Shown piece after piece: positions 1-8,329 of a stretch of DNA of 64,000 nucleotides. Every line of letters starts with the position of its first letter. Position 1 is the first letter of the stretch. The notes below the pieces were generated by a model. That model was not told the origin of the DNA, did not search any database, and saw only the letters and a program-made list of their open reading frames with translations. A program made the position numbers and the translations under genes. The stretch is from Streptomyces agglomeratus. GTDB lineage: Bacteria; Actinomycetota; Actinomycetes; Streptomycetales; Streptomycetaceae. Location of the stretch: assembly GCF_001746415.1 (NCBI RefSeq), contig NZ_MEHJ01000001.1:4966501-5030500 (forward strand), in the 5' to 3' direction.

Positions 1-2
1 AT

Positions 3-32
3 CGCGTCAACCTGCTGCGCCACGGCCGCTAG
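3..32 (+). CDS. C-terminal tail of an upstream gene (partial)
   Basis: Only the last nine codons are visible, reading RVNLLRHGR followed by TAG. Every codon ends in G or C, as expected of a real gene in this genome, while the other two frames look less like coding sequence. The product cannot be identified from so little. The call rests on codon use alone. Confidence 0.3.
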   Translation, partial: RVNLLRHGR

Positions 33-298
33 CCACCAACCATGGTATCTGGCCGGCGGCTCGTGGGGTATGTGGCGCAGGGTTGTGCGGCTGTTCGGCG
101 CTCCCCTCGGTCGCGATACCAGGTACTTGTGGGCTTCCGGTCGCCCTCCCGCAGGGTTCCCCATGCCCGGCGTTTGAAGTGGCGGGTGTCGAGGCCGACT
201 TGAGCGACCGCTCCCGCAATGGGCAGAAGGCGCCCCCACCATCGGCCCGCACGTCGCTCCGTACACCGGCCACCCACCCGCCTCGGAACGTCAGAACC
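33..298. other. Gene-free stretch at the left edge
   Basis: No reading frame here has both a plausible start with a ribosome binding site and convincing codon use. The direct repeat CAGAACCT occurs twice close to position 295, just beyond the stop codon of the MFS gene. I see no clear tRNA, promoter or terminator. Confidence 0.4.
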
Positions 299-1807
299 TC
301 AGAACCTCGGCTCCGCCGTCTGTGCCGCTACCAGTTCCGCCGCTTCCTGCTTCGTTTCCACCGACGGCGGGGAGCCTGCCAGCGGCTGTTGGGCGGTTTC
401 CTTCATGCACGCCACCGCGATGACGCCGATGAGTGCCGCCGCCATGGAGTAGTACGCGGGCATCAGGTTGTTGCCGGTGAGGCTGATCAGGCCCGTGATG
501 ACCAGCGGGGTCGTGCCGCCGAACAGTGAGGCGGAGAGGTTGTAGCCGACCGACAGCGACCCGTACCTGACGTGCGTCGGGAAGAGCGCCGGGAGCGCCG
601 CCGACATCGTGCCCAGCAGGCAGACCAGCGACAGGCCGAGCATCAGCATGCCCGCGCTGATGGCCGGGATGCTGCCCTGCTTGATCAGGAGGAAGGACGG
701 GAGCGAGAGGAAGAAGAAGCCGAGCATGCCCGCCATCAGCAGTGGCTTGCGGCCGAAGCGGTCGTTCAGGCGGCCGACCTGGCTGATGACGGCCATCAGG
801 CAGACCATCACGCCGAGCAGGACGAGCAGCCCGTGTGTCTCGCTGTAGCCGAGTTCGTCGGAGAGGTACGTCGGCATGTACGACAGCAGCATGTAGTCGG
901 TGACGTTGTACGCGCCGACGAGGGCGATGCACAGGATCAGCGTCGGCCAGTACTGCCGGAAGATCCTCGCGAGGTCTCCCTTGGCGGTGCTCTCCGCGGG
1001 GTCGGCGGCCTCGGACGCGCGGACGTTGCCGCTTTCCAGCTTCTGGAAGGCGGGGGTCTCGTCGAGTCGCATCCGCAGATAGAGGCCGACGAGGCCGAGC
1101 GGGCCGGCGACGAGGAACGGGAGGCGCCAGCCCCATGCTTCCATGGCGTCCGAGCCGAGCCAGGCGGTGAGGACGGTCACGAGGCCGGCGGCGCCGGTGT
1201 ACCCGGCGAGGGTGCCGAATTCGAGGAAGCTGCCGAAGAAGCCGCGGCGCTTGTCGGGGGCGTACTCCGCGATGAATGTCGACGCGCCGCCGTACTCGCC
1301 GCCGGTGGAGAAGCCCTGCACCAGCCGGAAGAAGATGAGCAGGACCGGCGCCCAGAAGCCGATGGTGGCGTACGAGGGGATCAGGCCGATGGCGAACGTG
1401 CCGACGGCCATGAGGATCATGGTGAGGGCGAGGACCTTCTTGCGGCCCAGTTTGTCCCCCATCGGTCCGAACACCATGCCGCCGACGGGTCGTACGAGGA
1501 AGGCGACCGCGAAGGTCGCGAAGGAGGAGAGGAGTTGGGCCGTGTCGTTCCCGGACGGGAAGAAGACGTGGCCGATCGTCACCGCCAGGTAGCTGTAGAT
1601 GCCGAAGTCGAACCATTCCATGGCGTTGCCGAGCGAGGCCGCTTTGACGGCGCGCCTGACCGACGCTTCGTCGGTGATGGTGATGTCGGAGCGGCGCAGC
1701 GGCGGGTTCTTCCTTCTCCGGGCAGCGCGGAAGAGGGTGCGGTGGCGCTTGATCGCTTCGGGATCGGCCACGTGGTCGGGGCCGGAGCCGGGGCCGGTGG
1801 CCGCCAT
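299..1807 (-). CDS. MFS transporter, metabolite:H+ symporter (ProP/ShiA-like) type
   Basis: This is a 12-helix major facilitator of the MHS branch, which typically imports osmolytes, organic acids or shikimate-like compounds with protons across the cytoplasmic membrane. Visible signatures are the N-terminal helix GNAMEWFDFGIYSYLAV, the loop 2-3 motif RPVGGMVFGPMGDKLGRKK and the RLVQGFSTGGEYGGA segment, all characteristic of ProP/ShiA relatives. The chosen ATG (MAATGPG) has GGAAAGGAACC just upstream; an in-frame start 69 nt further up has no such site. The protein is 502 residues, slightly long for the family, with about 40 extra N-terminal residues that are Arg-rich. The substrate cannot be assigned from sequence. 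The gene stands alone. Confidence 0.85.
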   Translation of the reverse strand: MAATGPGSGPDHVADPEAIKRHRTLFRAARRRKNPPLRRSDITITDEASVRRAVKAASLGNAMEWFDFGIYSYLAVTIGHVFFPSGNDTAQLLSSFATFAVAFLVRPVGGMVFGPMGDKLGRKKVLALTMILMAVGTFAIGLIPSYATIGFWAPVLLIFFRLVQGFSTGGEYGGASTFIAEYAPDKRRGFFGSFLEFGTLAGYTGAAGLVTVLTAWLGSDAMEAWGWRLPFLVAGPLGLVGLYLRMRLDETPAFQKLESGNVRASEAADPAESTAKGDLARIFRQYWPTLILCIALVGAYNVTDYMLLSYMPTYLSDELGYSETHGLLVLLGVMVCLMAVISQVGRLNDRFGRKPLLMAGMLGFFFLSLPSFLLIKQGSIPAISAGMLMLGLSLVCLLGTMSAALPALFPTHVRYGSLSVGYNLSASLFGGTTPLVITGLISLTGNNLMPAYYSMAAALIGVIAVACMKETAQQPLAGSPPSVETKQEAAELVAAQTAEPRF

Positions 1808-1930
1808 GGCAGGTTCCTTTCCTCGGACGCGGAGGCGTTTTCCAATGTCCAAGTGGAACTGCTGCCTTCTATTCAATGCCGCAAACCAAGGTCCCCGGTT
1901 CCGGGACCTTGGTCACATCCTCGCGGGTCC

Positions 1931-2398
1931 TCAGATGCCGAGGTCCTTGATGATCTTCGCTACGTGGCCCGTCGCCTTGACGTTGTACAGGGCGCGCTCG
2001 ACCTTGCCGTCCTCGTCGACGACGATCGTGGAGCGGATCACGCCGGTCACGGTCTTGCCGTACAGCTTCTTCTCGCCGAAGGCGCCGTACGCGGTCAGGA
2101 CCTCCTTGGAGGGGTCGCCGACCAGCGTGACCTTGAGGTCTTCCTTCTCGCGGAACTTCGCGAGCTTCTCGGGCTTGTCGGGGGAGACGCCGACGACGTC
2201 GTAACCGGCGCCGGTCAGCAGCTCCAGGTTGTCGGTGAAGTCGCACGCCTGCTTGGTGCAGCCGGGGGTAAGGGCGGCCGGGTAGAAGTAGACGATGACT
2301 TTGCGGCCCTTGTACGAGGCGAGGGAGACCTCGGTTCCGTCGGCGTCGGGCAGGGTGAAGTCGGGGGCGGTGTCGCCGGGCTGGAGTCGCTCGCTCAT
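1931..2398 (-). CDS. bcp: Thioredoxin-dependent peroxiredoxin (Bcp/PrxQ family)
   Basis: This cytoplasmic thiol peroxidase reduces hydrogen peroxide and organic hydroperoxides using thioredoxin. The 155-residue length is normal for Bcp. The active-site segment FYPAALTPGCTKQACDF carries the peroxidatic Cys in the PGCT motif, and a second Cys five residues later is the usual resolving Cys of atypical two-Cys Bcp enzymes. The N-terminal APDFTLPDADG stretch is also family-typical. It lies on the same strand as the MFS gene but is separated from it by about 120 nt. Nothing in the upstream region points to a specific regulator. Confidence 0.93.
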   Translation of the reverse strand: MSERLQPGDTAPDFTLPDADGTEVSLASYKGRKVIVYFYPAALTPGCTKQACDFTDNLELLTGAGYDVVGVSPDKPEKLAKFREKEDLKVTLVGDPSKEVLTAYGAFGEKKLYGKTVTGVIRSTIVVDEDGKVERALYNVKATGHVAKIIKDLGI

Positions 2399-2550
2399 CG
2401 GTTTCGGTCTCCTCGTGCGGGGTGGTACGCGAAGTCTTGGGGGTACGGTCCCGAGCGTAATGGGGGTGCCGTGGGGTATGGGACGGGCCGAGCTGACAGA
2501 CTGTCGATGAAGGACTACCGGATTCGGCCCACGACCACGGAGGCAGCGCA

Positions 2551-2871
2551 GTGTCGGATGCCAGGACCCCTGCGCAGATCGAGGCGGACATCAAGAGCCG
2601 GCGCGACCAGCTGGCCGTAACGCTCGACGAGATCGGGGTGCGGCTGCACCCGAAGACGATCGTCGGTGACGCGAAGGCCAGGGTCGCCTCGACCGTGGAC
2701 CAGACCGCGGGCCGGGCGTTCGTCGCGGTGAACCGGACGGTGTCCGATGTGAAGGCGCAGTTCGTTTCGGAGGACGGTTCGCCGCGTCTTGAGCGGCTTG
2801 TTCCGGTGGCGCTGGTGGCCGTGGGGCTGGTGGGTCTGCTGGCCCTGTCCACGCGGCGCAGGCGCGCCTGA
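2551..2871 (+). CDS. DUF3618 family small membrane protein
   Basis: This 106-residue protein has the DUF3618 pattern: an N-terminal RTPAQIEADIKSRRDQLAVT helix, a middle segment with KTIVGDAKARVASTVDQ, and one C-terminal membrane helix (about residues 85-101, VPVALVAVGLVGLLALS) ending in RRRRA. Actinobacterial members are thought to be membrane-associated, but no biochemical role is known. The GTG start is preceded by GGAGG at suitable spacing. It is divergent from bcp and lies about 50 nt upstream of the GroES-like gene, possibly co-transcribed. Confidence 0.85.
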   Translation: MSDARTPAQIEADIKSRRDQLAVTLDEIGVRLHPKTIVGDAKARVASTVDQTAGRAFVAVNRTVSDVKAQFVSEDGSPRLERLVPVALVAVGLVGLLALSTRRRRA

Positions 2872-2920
2872 GTCCGCGGCCGATGGCGGGCACGGGCGGG
2901 CGGGCAGGTAGGTTCGGGGC

Positions 2921-3256
2921 GTGAGCGAGAACACCACGCACGACAAGCTGCCCATCCGGATGCTGCACGACCGGGTGCTGGTCAGGTCGGACAGTCCCGA
3001 GGGCGAGCGCCGCTCGGGTGGCGGCATCCTGATTCCGGCGACCGCGGCGGTCGGCAAGCGGCTGGCCTGGGCCGAGGTGGTCGCGGTCGGTCAGAACGTA
3101 CGGACCGTGGAGCCGGGCGACCGGGTGCTGTACGACCCGGAGGACCGGGCCGAGGTCGAGGTGCGCGGCATCCCGTACGTGCTGATGCGTGAGCGTGATC
3201 TGCACGCGGTGGCTTCGGAGCGGGTCTCGGAGGACTCGACCGGCCTGTACCTGTAG
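2921..3256 (+). CDS. GroES/Cpn10-like co-chaperonin family protein
   Basis: The 111-residue product has the Cpn10 fold signature: MLHDRVLVRSD near the N-terminus, GGILIPATA where the mobile loop follows, then a VVAVGQ...VEPGDRVLYD core. It keeps the length of GroES but diverges from the housekeeping protein in the C-terminal part, ending in SEDSTGLYL. It is not next to groEL, so it is probably the second, stand-alone Cpn10 paralogue seen in many actinomycetes rather than the primary GroES. The GTG start is used. A strong hairpin lies about 85 nt downstream. Confidence 0.8.
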   Translation: MSENTTHDKLPIRMLHDRVLVRSDSPEGERRSGGGILIPATAAVGKRLAWAEVVAVGQNVRTVEPGDRVLYDPEDRAEVEVRGIPYVLMRERDLHAVASERVSEDSTGLYL

Positions 3257-3340
3257 GCGCGGCGGCCCGTACGCCTTGTAGCGGGGCGGCGCGCGGCCTG
3301 TGCGCCTTGTGGGCGGACGACGCGGGCGGTGGGTGCGCGC

Positions 3341-3366
3341 GGGCCGGTGATCAGGATCACCGGCCC
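3341..3366 (+). terminator. Rho-independent-type terminator after the GroES-like gene
   Basis: A perfect 12-bp inverted repeat (GGGCCGGTGATC / GATCACCGGCCC) with a 2-nt spacer is followed by CTTT. It insulates the riboswitch-controlled exporter gene from read-through. Confidence 0.7.
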
Positions 3367-3381
3367 CTTTCGCTGCCCCTT

Positions 3382-3389
3382 GCTATGTT
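3382..3389 (+). promoter_or_regulatory. Candidate extended -10 promoter element for the guanidinium exporter
   Basis: TGCTATGTT matches an extended -10 (TGnTATnnT). It sits about 8-10 nt before the 5' end of the riboswitch, exactly where the transcription start should be. No convincing -35 box is visible. Confidence 0.4.
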
Positions 3390-3395
3390 GGAGAC

Positions 3396-3444
3396 ACCCC
3401 CGACGAGACGCGCCGTACCGGGTTGTAAACGGAAAGACGACGCA
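3396..3444 (+). promoter_or_regulatory. Guanidine-III riboswitch (mini-ykkC-III / ykkC-III type)
   Basis: The leader contains CCCCGACGAGACGCGCCGT, then ACCGGGT, then AAAGACGACGC. These follow the order and spacing of the guanidine-III aptamer, including the conserved ACGAG and AAGACG blocks. CCCG (3398-3401) can pair with CGGG (3419-3422) to form the pseudoknot. GCGCCGT (3410-3416) pairs with ACGACGC (3437-3443) apart from one C-A mismatch. The class is known to sense free guanidinium and to sit upstream of SMR guanidinium exporters, which is the gene that follows. The element is followed by the ribosome binding site about 35 nt downstream. Confidence 0.75.
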
Positions 3445-3489
3445 TCCCCGATGTATCTGTTTCCGCGTTTCGCTTCGGAGGTGCCCGTC

Positions 3490-3810
3490 GTGGCCTGGGT
3501 TCTGCTTGTCGTCGCCGGTCTGCTCGAGGTCGGCTGGTCGATCGGGATGAAGTACACCGACGGCTTTACGAGGCTGTGGCCGAGTGTCTTCACGGGTGCC
3601 GGGATCGTCGCGAGCATGCTGCTGCTGTCGCACGCCGCCAAGACGCTGCCGATCGGTACGGCGTACGGCGTCTGGGTCGGTATCGGCGCGGCCGGTGCGG
3701 CGGTGCTCGGCATGGTGGTGCTCGGTGAGCCGGCGACCGCCGCCCGGATATTCTTCGTCTGTCTGCTGCTGGTGGCCGTCGTGGGGCTGAAGGCGACCTC
3801 CGGGCACTAG
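3490..3810 (+). CDS. sugE: SMR-family guanidinium exporter (SugE/Gdx)
   Basis: This is a four-helix small multidrug resistance protein of about 106 residues. The VAWVLLVVAGLLEVGWSIGM start, with the essential Glu in helix 1, and the KYTDGFTRLWPS loop are diagnostic of the SugE/Gdx subfamily rather than EmrE. Gdx proteins export guanidinium in exchange for protons as dual-topology dimers in the inner membrane. The GTG at 3490 is chosen because GGAGG lies 8 nt upstream and the protein then begins like known Gdx; a longer frame from ATG 3451 is possible. Control by the upstream guanidine-III riboswitch is strongly implied. Confidence 0.9.
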   Translation: MAWVLLVVAGLLEVGWSIGMKYTDGFTRLWPSVFTGAGIVASMLLLSHAAKTLPIGTAYGVWVGIGAAGAAVLGMVVLGEPATAARIFFVCLLLVAVVGLKATSGH

Positions 3811-3856
3811 CCGGCCGTATCGCGGGTGCGTCGGGGCGTCGAGTGCGGCGGGTGAG

Positions 3857-6430
3857 TCAGTTGCGGCCGCGTGGGCCGTTCAGCAGGCCGTCCGACGGCG
3901 GTCCGGTGGTGCCGCCCGTGTCGCCGCCGCCGCCCGTGCCGCCGGTGTCCGTGGGGCCGCCGTCGGTCGTGCCCGGCGAGCCCGTCGAGCCCGTGGCGCC
4001 GCCCGTGTCAGTCGCGCCGCCGGTGTCCGTCCCGCCTTCCGCGCCGCCGCCGTCGGCTCCGCCGTCCGTGCCGCCGGTGTCCGTGGGGCCGCCGTCGGTC
4101 GTGCCCGGCGATCCCGTCGTGCCGCCCGTGTCCGTCGTCGTGCCGCCGGTGTCCTGGCCGCCGCCGGTGGTCGGGCTGCGCGTCGGGTCGTCGGGGCTGT
4201 CGCTCGACGGCGGTTCCGCGGAGCCCTCCGACTCCCCGGTGTCCGGCTCCTGCTCGGACGGTGAGGCGGCGGGTTCGTCGGAGCCGGCCGCCGTCTCCAG
4301 GTCGAAGTCCCGCACCGGCTTGCCTTCGAGCGCGGCGGCCGTGAACTGGCCCCAGATCTGCGCGGGCGCTCCGCCGCCGTTGATGCGCGGCTGTCCGAGT
4401 GCTCCGTACAGCGGCTTCTGTACGCCGGTTTCCGGGTCCTGGCCCATGACGGCGACGACGGTGGCCAGGTCGGGGGTGTATCCCGCGAACCACGCCGCCT
4501 TATCCTCCTCGGCGGTGCCGGTCTTGCCCGCCGCCGGGCGGCCGGCGGACTGGGCCGCCGTGCCGGTGCCGCCGTCGACGACGCTCCGGAGGATCGACGT
4601 GGTGGTGTCGGCGGCCTCGCGGGACACGGCCTGCGTGGTGCCGGCGCCGGAGCCGGCGTCCGAGCCCGCGTCGGGCCCGGAGCCCGGGTCGGAGTCTGCG
4701 TCCGCCGTGGGGAGCGCGACGGTCTGGCCGTTCTTGGTGATCTTCTCGACGATCGTGTACGTGCCGTGCCTGCCGTGGTTGGCGAGTGTCGCGTACGCCT
4801 CCGTCATGTCGAGGACGCTGGCGGTGGCGACGCCGAGAGCGATCGACGGGTACGGATCGAGGCTCGGCGTGTGTGCGGGGAGGCCGAGGGCGACGGCGGT
4901 GTCCTTGACCTTGGCGGGCCCGACGTCCTGTGCCATCTGCGCGTACACCGCGTTGATCGACTTGTCGGTGGCGGTACGGACGGTGACCGGGCCGTACGAG
5001 CGCTGGTCCTCGTTCTCCGGGTCGTACCCGGTCGGCCCGTTGGGGCCTTCCACCATCCGCTTGTTGGTGCCGTCGTAGATGGTGTTCGGCGTGATCTGGC
5101 GGCCGTCCTGGGTGGTGGAGCCGTTCTCGACGGCCGAGGTGAAGACGAACGGCTTGAAGGTGGAGCCAACCTGGTAGTCGCGGCGCGTCGCGTTGTTGAC
5201 GTACTGCTTCGTGTAGTCGATGCCGCCGTACATCGCGACGACCTTGCCGCTCGCCGGGTCGATGGAGGCGCCGCCGACGCGGACATTGCGGTCGGCCTTG
5301 CGGTCCTTGCTGGTCTGCGACATCACCTTGTCGTCGACGGCCTCGGCGAAGGCGTCCTGCTTGGACTTCTCCAGGGTGGTGGTGATGCGGTAGCCGCCGG
5401 TCGCGAGGGTGTCCTCGTCGATGATCTTGTTGTTGGTGAGGTAGTCCTCGACGGCCTGCACGATGTAGCCGCGCTGCCCGGAGAGCCCGGAGGCGGGCTT
5501 CGCCTCGTGCGGCGCGGGGAACTTCGCCCCGGCGCGCTGGGCGGGCGTCAGCCACTTCTCCTTCACCATGCCGTCGAGTACGTAGTTCCAGCGGCCCAGG
5601 GCCGCGCCCTTGTTCTCGGGGTGGGTGGTGACGTCGTACGCGCTGGGGGCGTTGAGGAGCGAGGCGAGGTAGGCGCCCTCGGCGGTCGTGACCTCGTCGA
5701 TGTCCTTGCCGTAGTACGCCTGGGCGGCGGCCTGGATGCCGTACGCGTTGCGACCGAAGTAGCTGGTGTTCAGGTACCCCTCGAAGATGTCGTTCTTGCT
5801 CTCCTCGCGATCGAGCTTGATCGCGATGAAGAACTCCTTCACCTTCCGGGTCGCGGTCTGTTCCTGGTCGAGGTAGTAGTTCTTCACGTACTGCTGGGTG
5901 ATGGTGGAGCCGGACTGCTTGCCCTTGCCCGTGAGGGTGTTCCAGCCCGCGCGGACCATGGCCTGGGGGTCGACCGCCCGCTCGGAGTAGAAGTCGCGGT
6001 CCTCGGCGGCCAGCACGGCGCGCTGGACGGTCTTGGGGATCTGGGCGAGCTTGACGCTCTCGCGGTTGACCTCGCCGTCGCGGGCGAGCTGCGAGCCGTC
6101 CGCGTAGAGGTAGACATTGCTCTGGGAGGTGGCTGCGCTGTTGGCGGCCGGGATCTTGACGAGCGTGTAGCCCGCGAGGAACGCGCCGATCAGCAGCAGG
6201 GCCAGCAGCAGGAACGTACCGAGCAGCATGCGCCAGGTGGGGACCAGACGGCGCAGGCCGGTGCGCTTGGGGCGGCGGGCCTTCTTGCCGTCCGGGCTTC
6301 CGTCCGGGCCGTCCGCGCCGTTCCCGCCGGTCTTCTTCTTGTTCTTCCTGGCCTGCTTTTCCCCGGTCCCCGTGGGGTCGGAGGGGTCCCGGGGCGCCCA
6401 CCCCTGGGGCTGCTGTGGCTCGTCGTTCAT
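3857..6430 (-). CDS. Class A penicillin-binding protein (bifunctional transglycosylase/transpeptidase)
   Basis: The 857-residue protein polymerises lipid II and cross-links peptidoglycan outside the membrane. It has a basic, disordered cytoplasmic N-terminus (1-65), one membrane helix (about 67-90), a GT51 domain with catalytic Glu in AAEDRDF (Glu143) and the GSTITQQYVKN motif (174-184), and a transpeptidase with STFK (nucleophile Ser423), SIN (491-493) and KTGT (636-639). A Gly/Ser/Asp insertion lies at about 577-600. The last 150 residues form a Thr/Gly/Asp/Pro-rich tail that is repetitive at the DNA level. The ATG start is close to other basic-tailed Streptomyces PBPs. Monocistronic. Confidence 0.93.
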   Translation of the reverse strand: MNDEPQQPQGWAPRDPSDPTGTGEKQARKNKKKTGGNGADGPDGSPDGKKARRPKRTGLRRLVPTWRMLLGTFLLLALLLIGAFLAGYTLVKIPAANSAATSQSNVYLYADGSQLARDGEVNRESVKLAQIPKTVQRAVLAAEDRDFYSERAVDPQAMVRAGWNTLTGKGKQSGSTITQQYVKNYYLDQEQTATRKVKEFFIAIKLDREESKNDIFEGYLNTSYFGRNAYGIQAAAQAYYGKDIDEVTTAEGAYLASLLNAPSAYDVTTHPENKGAALGRWNYVLDGMVKEKWLTPAQRAGAKFPAPHEAKPASGLSGQRGYIVQAVEDYLTNNKIIDEDTLATGGYRITTTLEKSKQDAFAEAVDDKVMSQTSKDRKADRNVRVGGASIDPASGKVVAMYGGIDYTKQYVNNATRRDYQVGSTFKPFVFTSAVENGSTTQDGRQITPNTIYDGTNKRMVEGPNGPTGYDPENEDQRSYGPVTVRTATDKSINAVYAQMAQDVGPAKVKDTAVALGLPAHTPSLDPYPSIALGVATASVLDMTEAYATLANHGRHGTYTIVEKITKNGQTVALPTADADSDPGSGPDAGSDAGSGAGTTQAVSREAADTTTSILRSVVDGGTGTAAQSAGRPAAGKTGTAEEDKAAWFAGYTPDLATVVAVMGQDPETGVQKPLYGALGQPRINGGGAPAQIWGQFTAAALEGKPVRDFDLETAAGSDEPAASPSEQEPDTGESEGSAEPPSSDSPDDPTRSPTTGGGQDTGGTTTDTGGTTGSPGTTDGGPTDTGGTDGGADGGGAEGGTDTGGATDTGGATGSTGSPGTTDGGPTDTGGTGGGGDTGGTTGPPSDGLLNGPRGRN
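3936..4111. repeat. 44-bp exact direct repeat inside the PBP tail
   Basis: The 44 bp at 3936-3979 are repeated at 4068-4111, offset by 132 bp, which preserves the reading frame. Both copies encode the Thr/Gly/Pro-rich C-terminal tail of the PBP. It is a likely site of slippage or unequal crossing over that changes tail length. Confidence 0.7.
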
Positions 6431-6648
6431 GCTGGTGGAGACTCCCTGGGCGCGGCCAGAGGTTCACTCTCCGGCATAACGGTGTCGTATCGGGCGATTC
6501 GGCTGGTACGCCCATAGTGCACGCCCCCGGGGGCAGGTCATCGAAGCGCCGGTGCTCCCCGGAACAAAATGCCTGCGGCGGCTGACCCCATTGGGCTAGG
6601 GTCGGGCGTTTTGGGGCATGGGGCGAGCGGCGAATCGGGGGGCTTGGC

Positions 6649-7449
6649 GTGCGTGTATACGCGGTGGTCGCGGCCGGGGGGTTCCGGCGTCATGCGACCT
6701 ACCGGGTGGCGACGGCGGCCGGGATGTTCACCAACACCGTCTTCGGCTTCATCCTGGCGTACACCTTCACGGCGCTGTGGGACGAGCGCCCGCAGCTCGG
6801 CGGGTACGACCTGTCGCAGGCCCTCACCTACGTGTGGATCGGGCAGGCGCTGCTGATGACCACCGCCATGATGGGCGGCGGCTTCGAGAACGAGCTGATG
6901 GAACGGATCCGTACCGGCGACATCGCGATCGACCTGTACCGCCCCGCCGACCTCCAGTTCTTCTGGCTGGCGAACGACCTGGGGCGGGCCGCCTTCCATC
7001 TGCTCGGGCGCGGCGTCGTGCCGATGGCGCTGGGGGCGCTCGCCTTCGATCTGGCGCTGCCGGCCGACCCGTTGGTGTGGGTGGCCTTCCTGTGTGCCGT
7101 CGCGCTCGGCGTCGTCGTCAGTTTCGCGGTCAGGTTCCTGGTGGCGCTGTCCGCGTTCTGGCTGCTCGACGGGGCGGGGGTGGCGCAGATCACCTGGCTC
7201 GTGGGCCTCTTCTTCTCCGGGATGGTGCTGCCCCTCACCCTCTTCCCCGGCGGTCTGGGCACCCTCGCGCAGGCGCTGCCCTGGTCGGCGCTGCTCCAGA
7301 TCCCGGCCGACGTGTTCCTCGGCAAGCACACGGGCTGGGGGCTGGCCCAGGCGTACGCGTTCCAGGCCGGCTGGGCGGCGGTGCTGCTGACGGCCGGGCG
7401 GCTGCTTCAGACGCTGGCTACGCGAAGGGTGGTGGTGCAGGGTGGCTGA
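6649..7449 (+). CDS. ABC-2 type exporter permease, first subunit
   Basis: This 266-residue membrane protein has six predicted hydrophobic segments and belongs to the ABC2_membrane_6 / DUF990 permeases (COG3694/COG4587 type) that pair with a NatA-like ATPase. The N-terminal FRRHATYRVATAAGMFTNTVFG segment is typical. It overlaps the next gene by 8 nt, and the ATPase follows 6 nt after that gene, forming a compact three-gene operon. Such transporters are often annotated as multidrug or lipid exporters, but the substrate is unknown. GTG start (VRVYAVVAAGG). Confidence 0.85.
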   Translation: MRVYAVVAAGGFRRHATYRVATAAGMFTNTVFGFILAYTFTALWDERPQLGGYDLSQALTYVWIGQALLMTTAMMGGGFENELMERIRTGDIAIDLYRPADLQFFWLANDLGRAAFHLLGRGVVPMALGALAFDLALPADPLVWVAFLCAVALGVVVSFAVRFLVALSAFWLLDGAGVAQITWLVGLFFSGMVLPLTLFPGGLGTLAQALPWSALLQIPADVFLGKHTGWGLAQAYAFQAGWAAVLLTAGRLLQTLATRRVVVQGG

Positions 7450-8323
7450 GGCGACGCAGACCCCGGCGGCGGTGAGCCGGACCGCAGGCGCGGAGGACGT
7501 GCTCGGGCCCGTCGGGCAGCTGCGGGCCGGGGTCCGGGCGTACCGGATGATCGCGGCGATGTGGATCCGCTCGACGATGGCGTACCGCGCGTCCTTCGCG
7601 ATGGCGGCCCTCGGCAACTTCGCGGCGACCGGCCTCGACTTCGTCGGCCTGCTGCTGATGTTCTCCCACGTGGACGCCCTGGGCGGCTACACCCTGCCCG
7701 AGGTGGCCTTCTTCTACGGAACGGCGGGCGCGGCCTTCGGGCTGGCCGACCTCGTGATGGGTTCGATGGACCGGCTGGGGCGCCGGGTGCGCGACGGCAC
7801 GCTGGACACCTTGCTCGTACGCCCGGTCCCGGTCCTCGCGCAGATCGCGGCCGACCGCTTCGCGCTGCGCAGGCTCGGCCGGATCACGCAAGGGCTGCTG
7901 GTGCTCGGTTACGCGCTGATGGTGCTGGACATCGCGTGGACGCCGCTGAAGGTGCTCATGGTGCCGGTGATGATCCTGAGCGGGGCGGTGATCTTCGCAT
8001 CGGTGTTCGTGGCGGGGGCGGCGTTCCAGTTCTGGGCGCAGGACGCGTCGGAGGTGCAGAACTCCTTCACGTACGGCGGCACCACGATGCTCCAGTACCC
8101 GCCGACGGTCTTCGCGAAGGACCTGGTGCGCGGGGTGACCTTCGTGCTGCCGCTGGCCTTTGTCAACTGGCTCCCGGCGCTTTACGTGCTGGACCGCCCG
8201 TACCCCCTGGACGTGCCGTCCTGGCTCGCCTTCCTGCCGCCGCTGATCGCGGGCGGGTGCTGTGCGCTGGCCGGCGCGGCGTGGCGGGTGGGCCTTCGTT
8301 CGTACCGCAGCACAGGGAGCTGA
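7442..8323 (+). CDS. ABC-2 type exporter permease, second subunit
   Basis: This 293-residue integral membrane protein is homologous in layout to the preceding permease (ABC2_membrane_6). It has a longer hydrophilic N-terminus, then RAGVRAYRMIAAMWIRSTMAYR before the first helix, and several further hydrophobic segments ending near TFVLPLAFVNWLPALYVL. It overlaps the upstream permease gene, implying translational coupling and a heterodimeric membrane channel. It differs from the first subunit in its FRRHATYR-equivalent region, so the two are likely not interchangeable. Confidence 0.85.
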   Translation: MAEATQTPAAVSRTAGAEDVLGPVGQLRAGVRAYRMIAAMWIRSTMAYRASFAMAALGNFAATGLDFVGLLLMFSHVDALGGYTLPEVAFFYGTAGAAFGLADLVMGSMDRLGRRVRDGTLDTLLVRPVPVLAQIAADRFALRRLGRITQGLLVLGYALMVLDIAWTPLKVLMVPVMILSGAVIFASVFVAGAAFQFWAQDASEVQNSFTYGGTTMLQYPPTVFAKDLVRGVTFVLPLAFVNWLPALYVLDRPYPLDVPSWLAFLPPLIAGGCCALAGAAWRVGLRSYRSTGS

Positions 8324-8329
8324 CACGTC

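Noticed and set aside
572..2620. 682-codon plus-strand frame opposite the MFS and bcp genes
   Set aside because: Composition is dominated by Arg, Glu and Gly, as expected for antisense shadows of GC-rich genes; the minus-strand genes have clear motifs.
4500..6515. 671-codon minus-strand frame overlapping the PBP gene
   Set aside because: It is a +1 shadow of the PBP frame with Arg/Pro-rich content and no domains.
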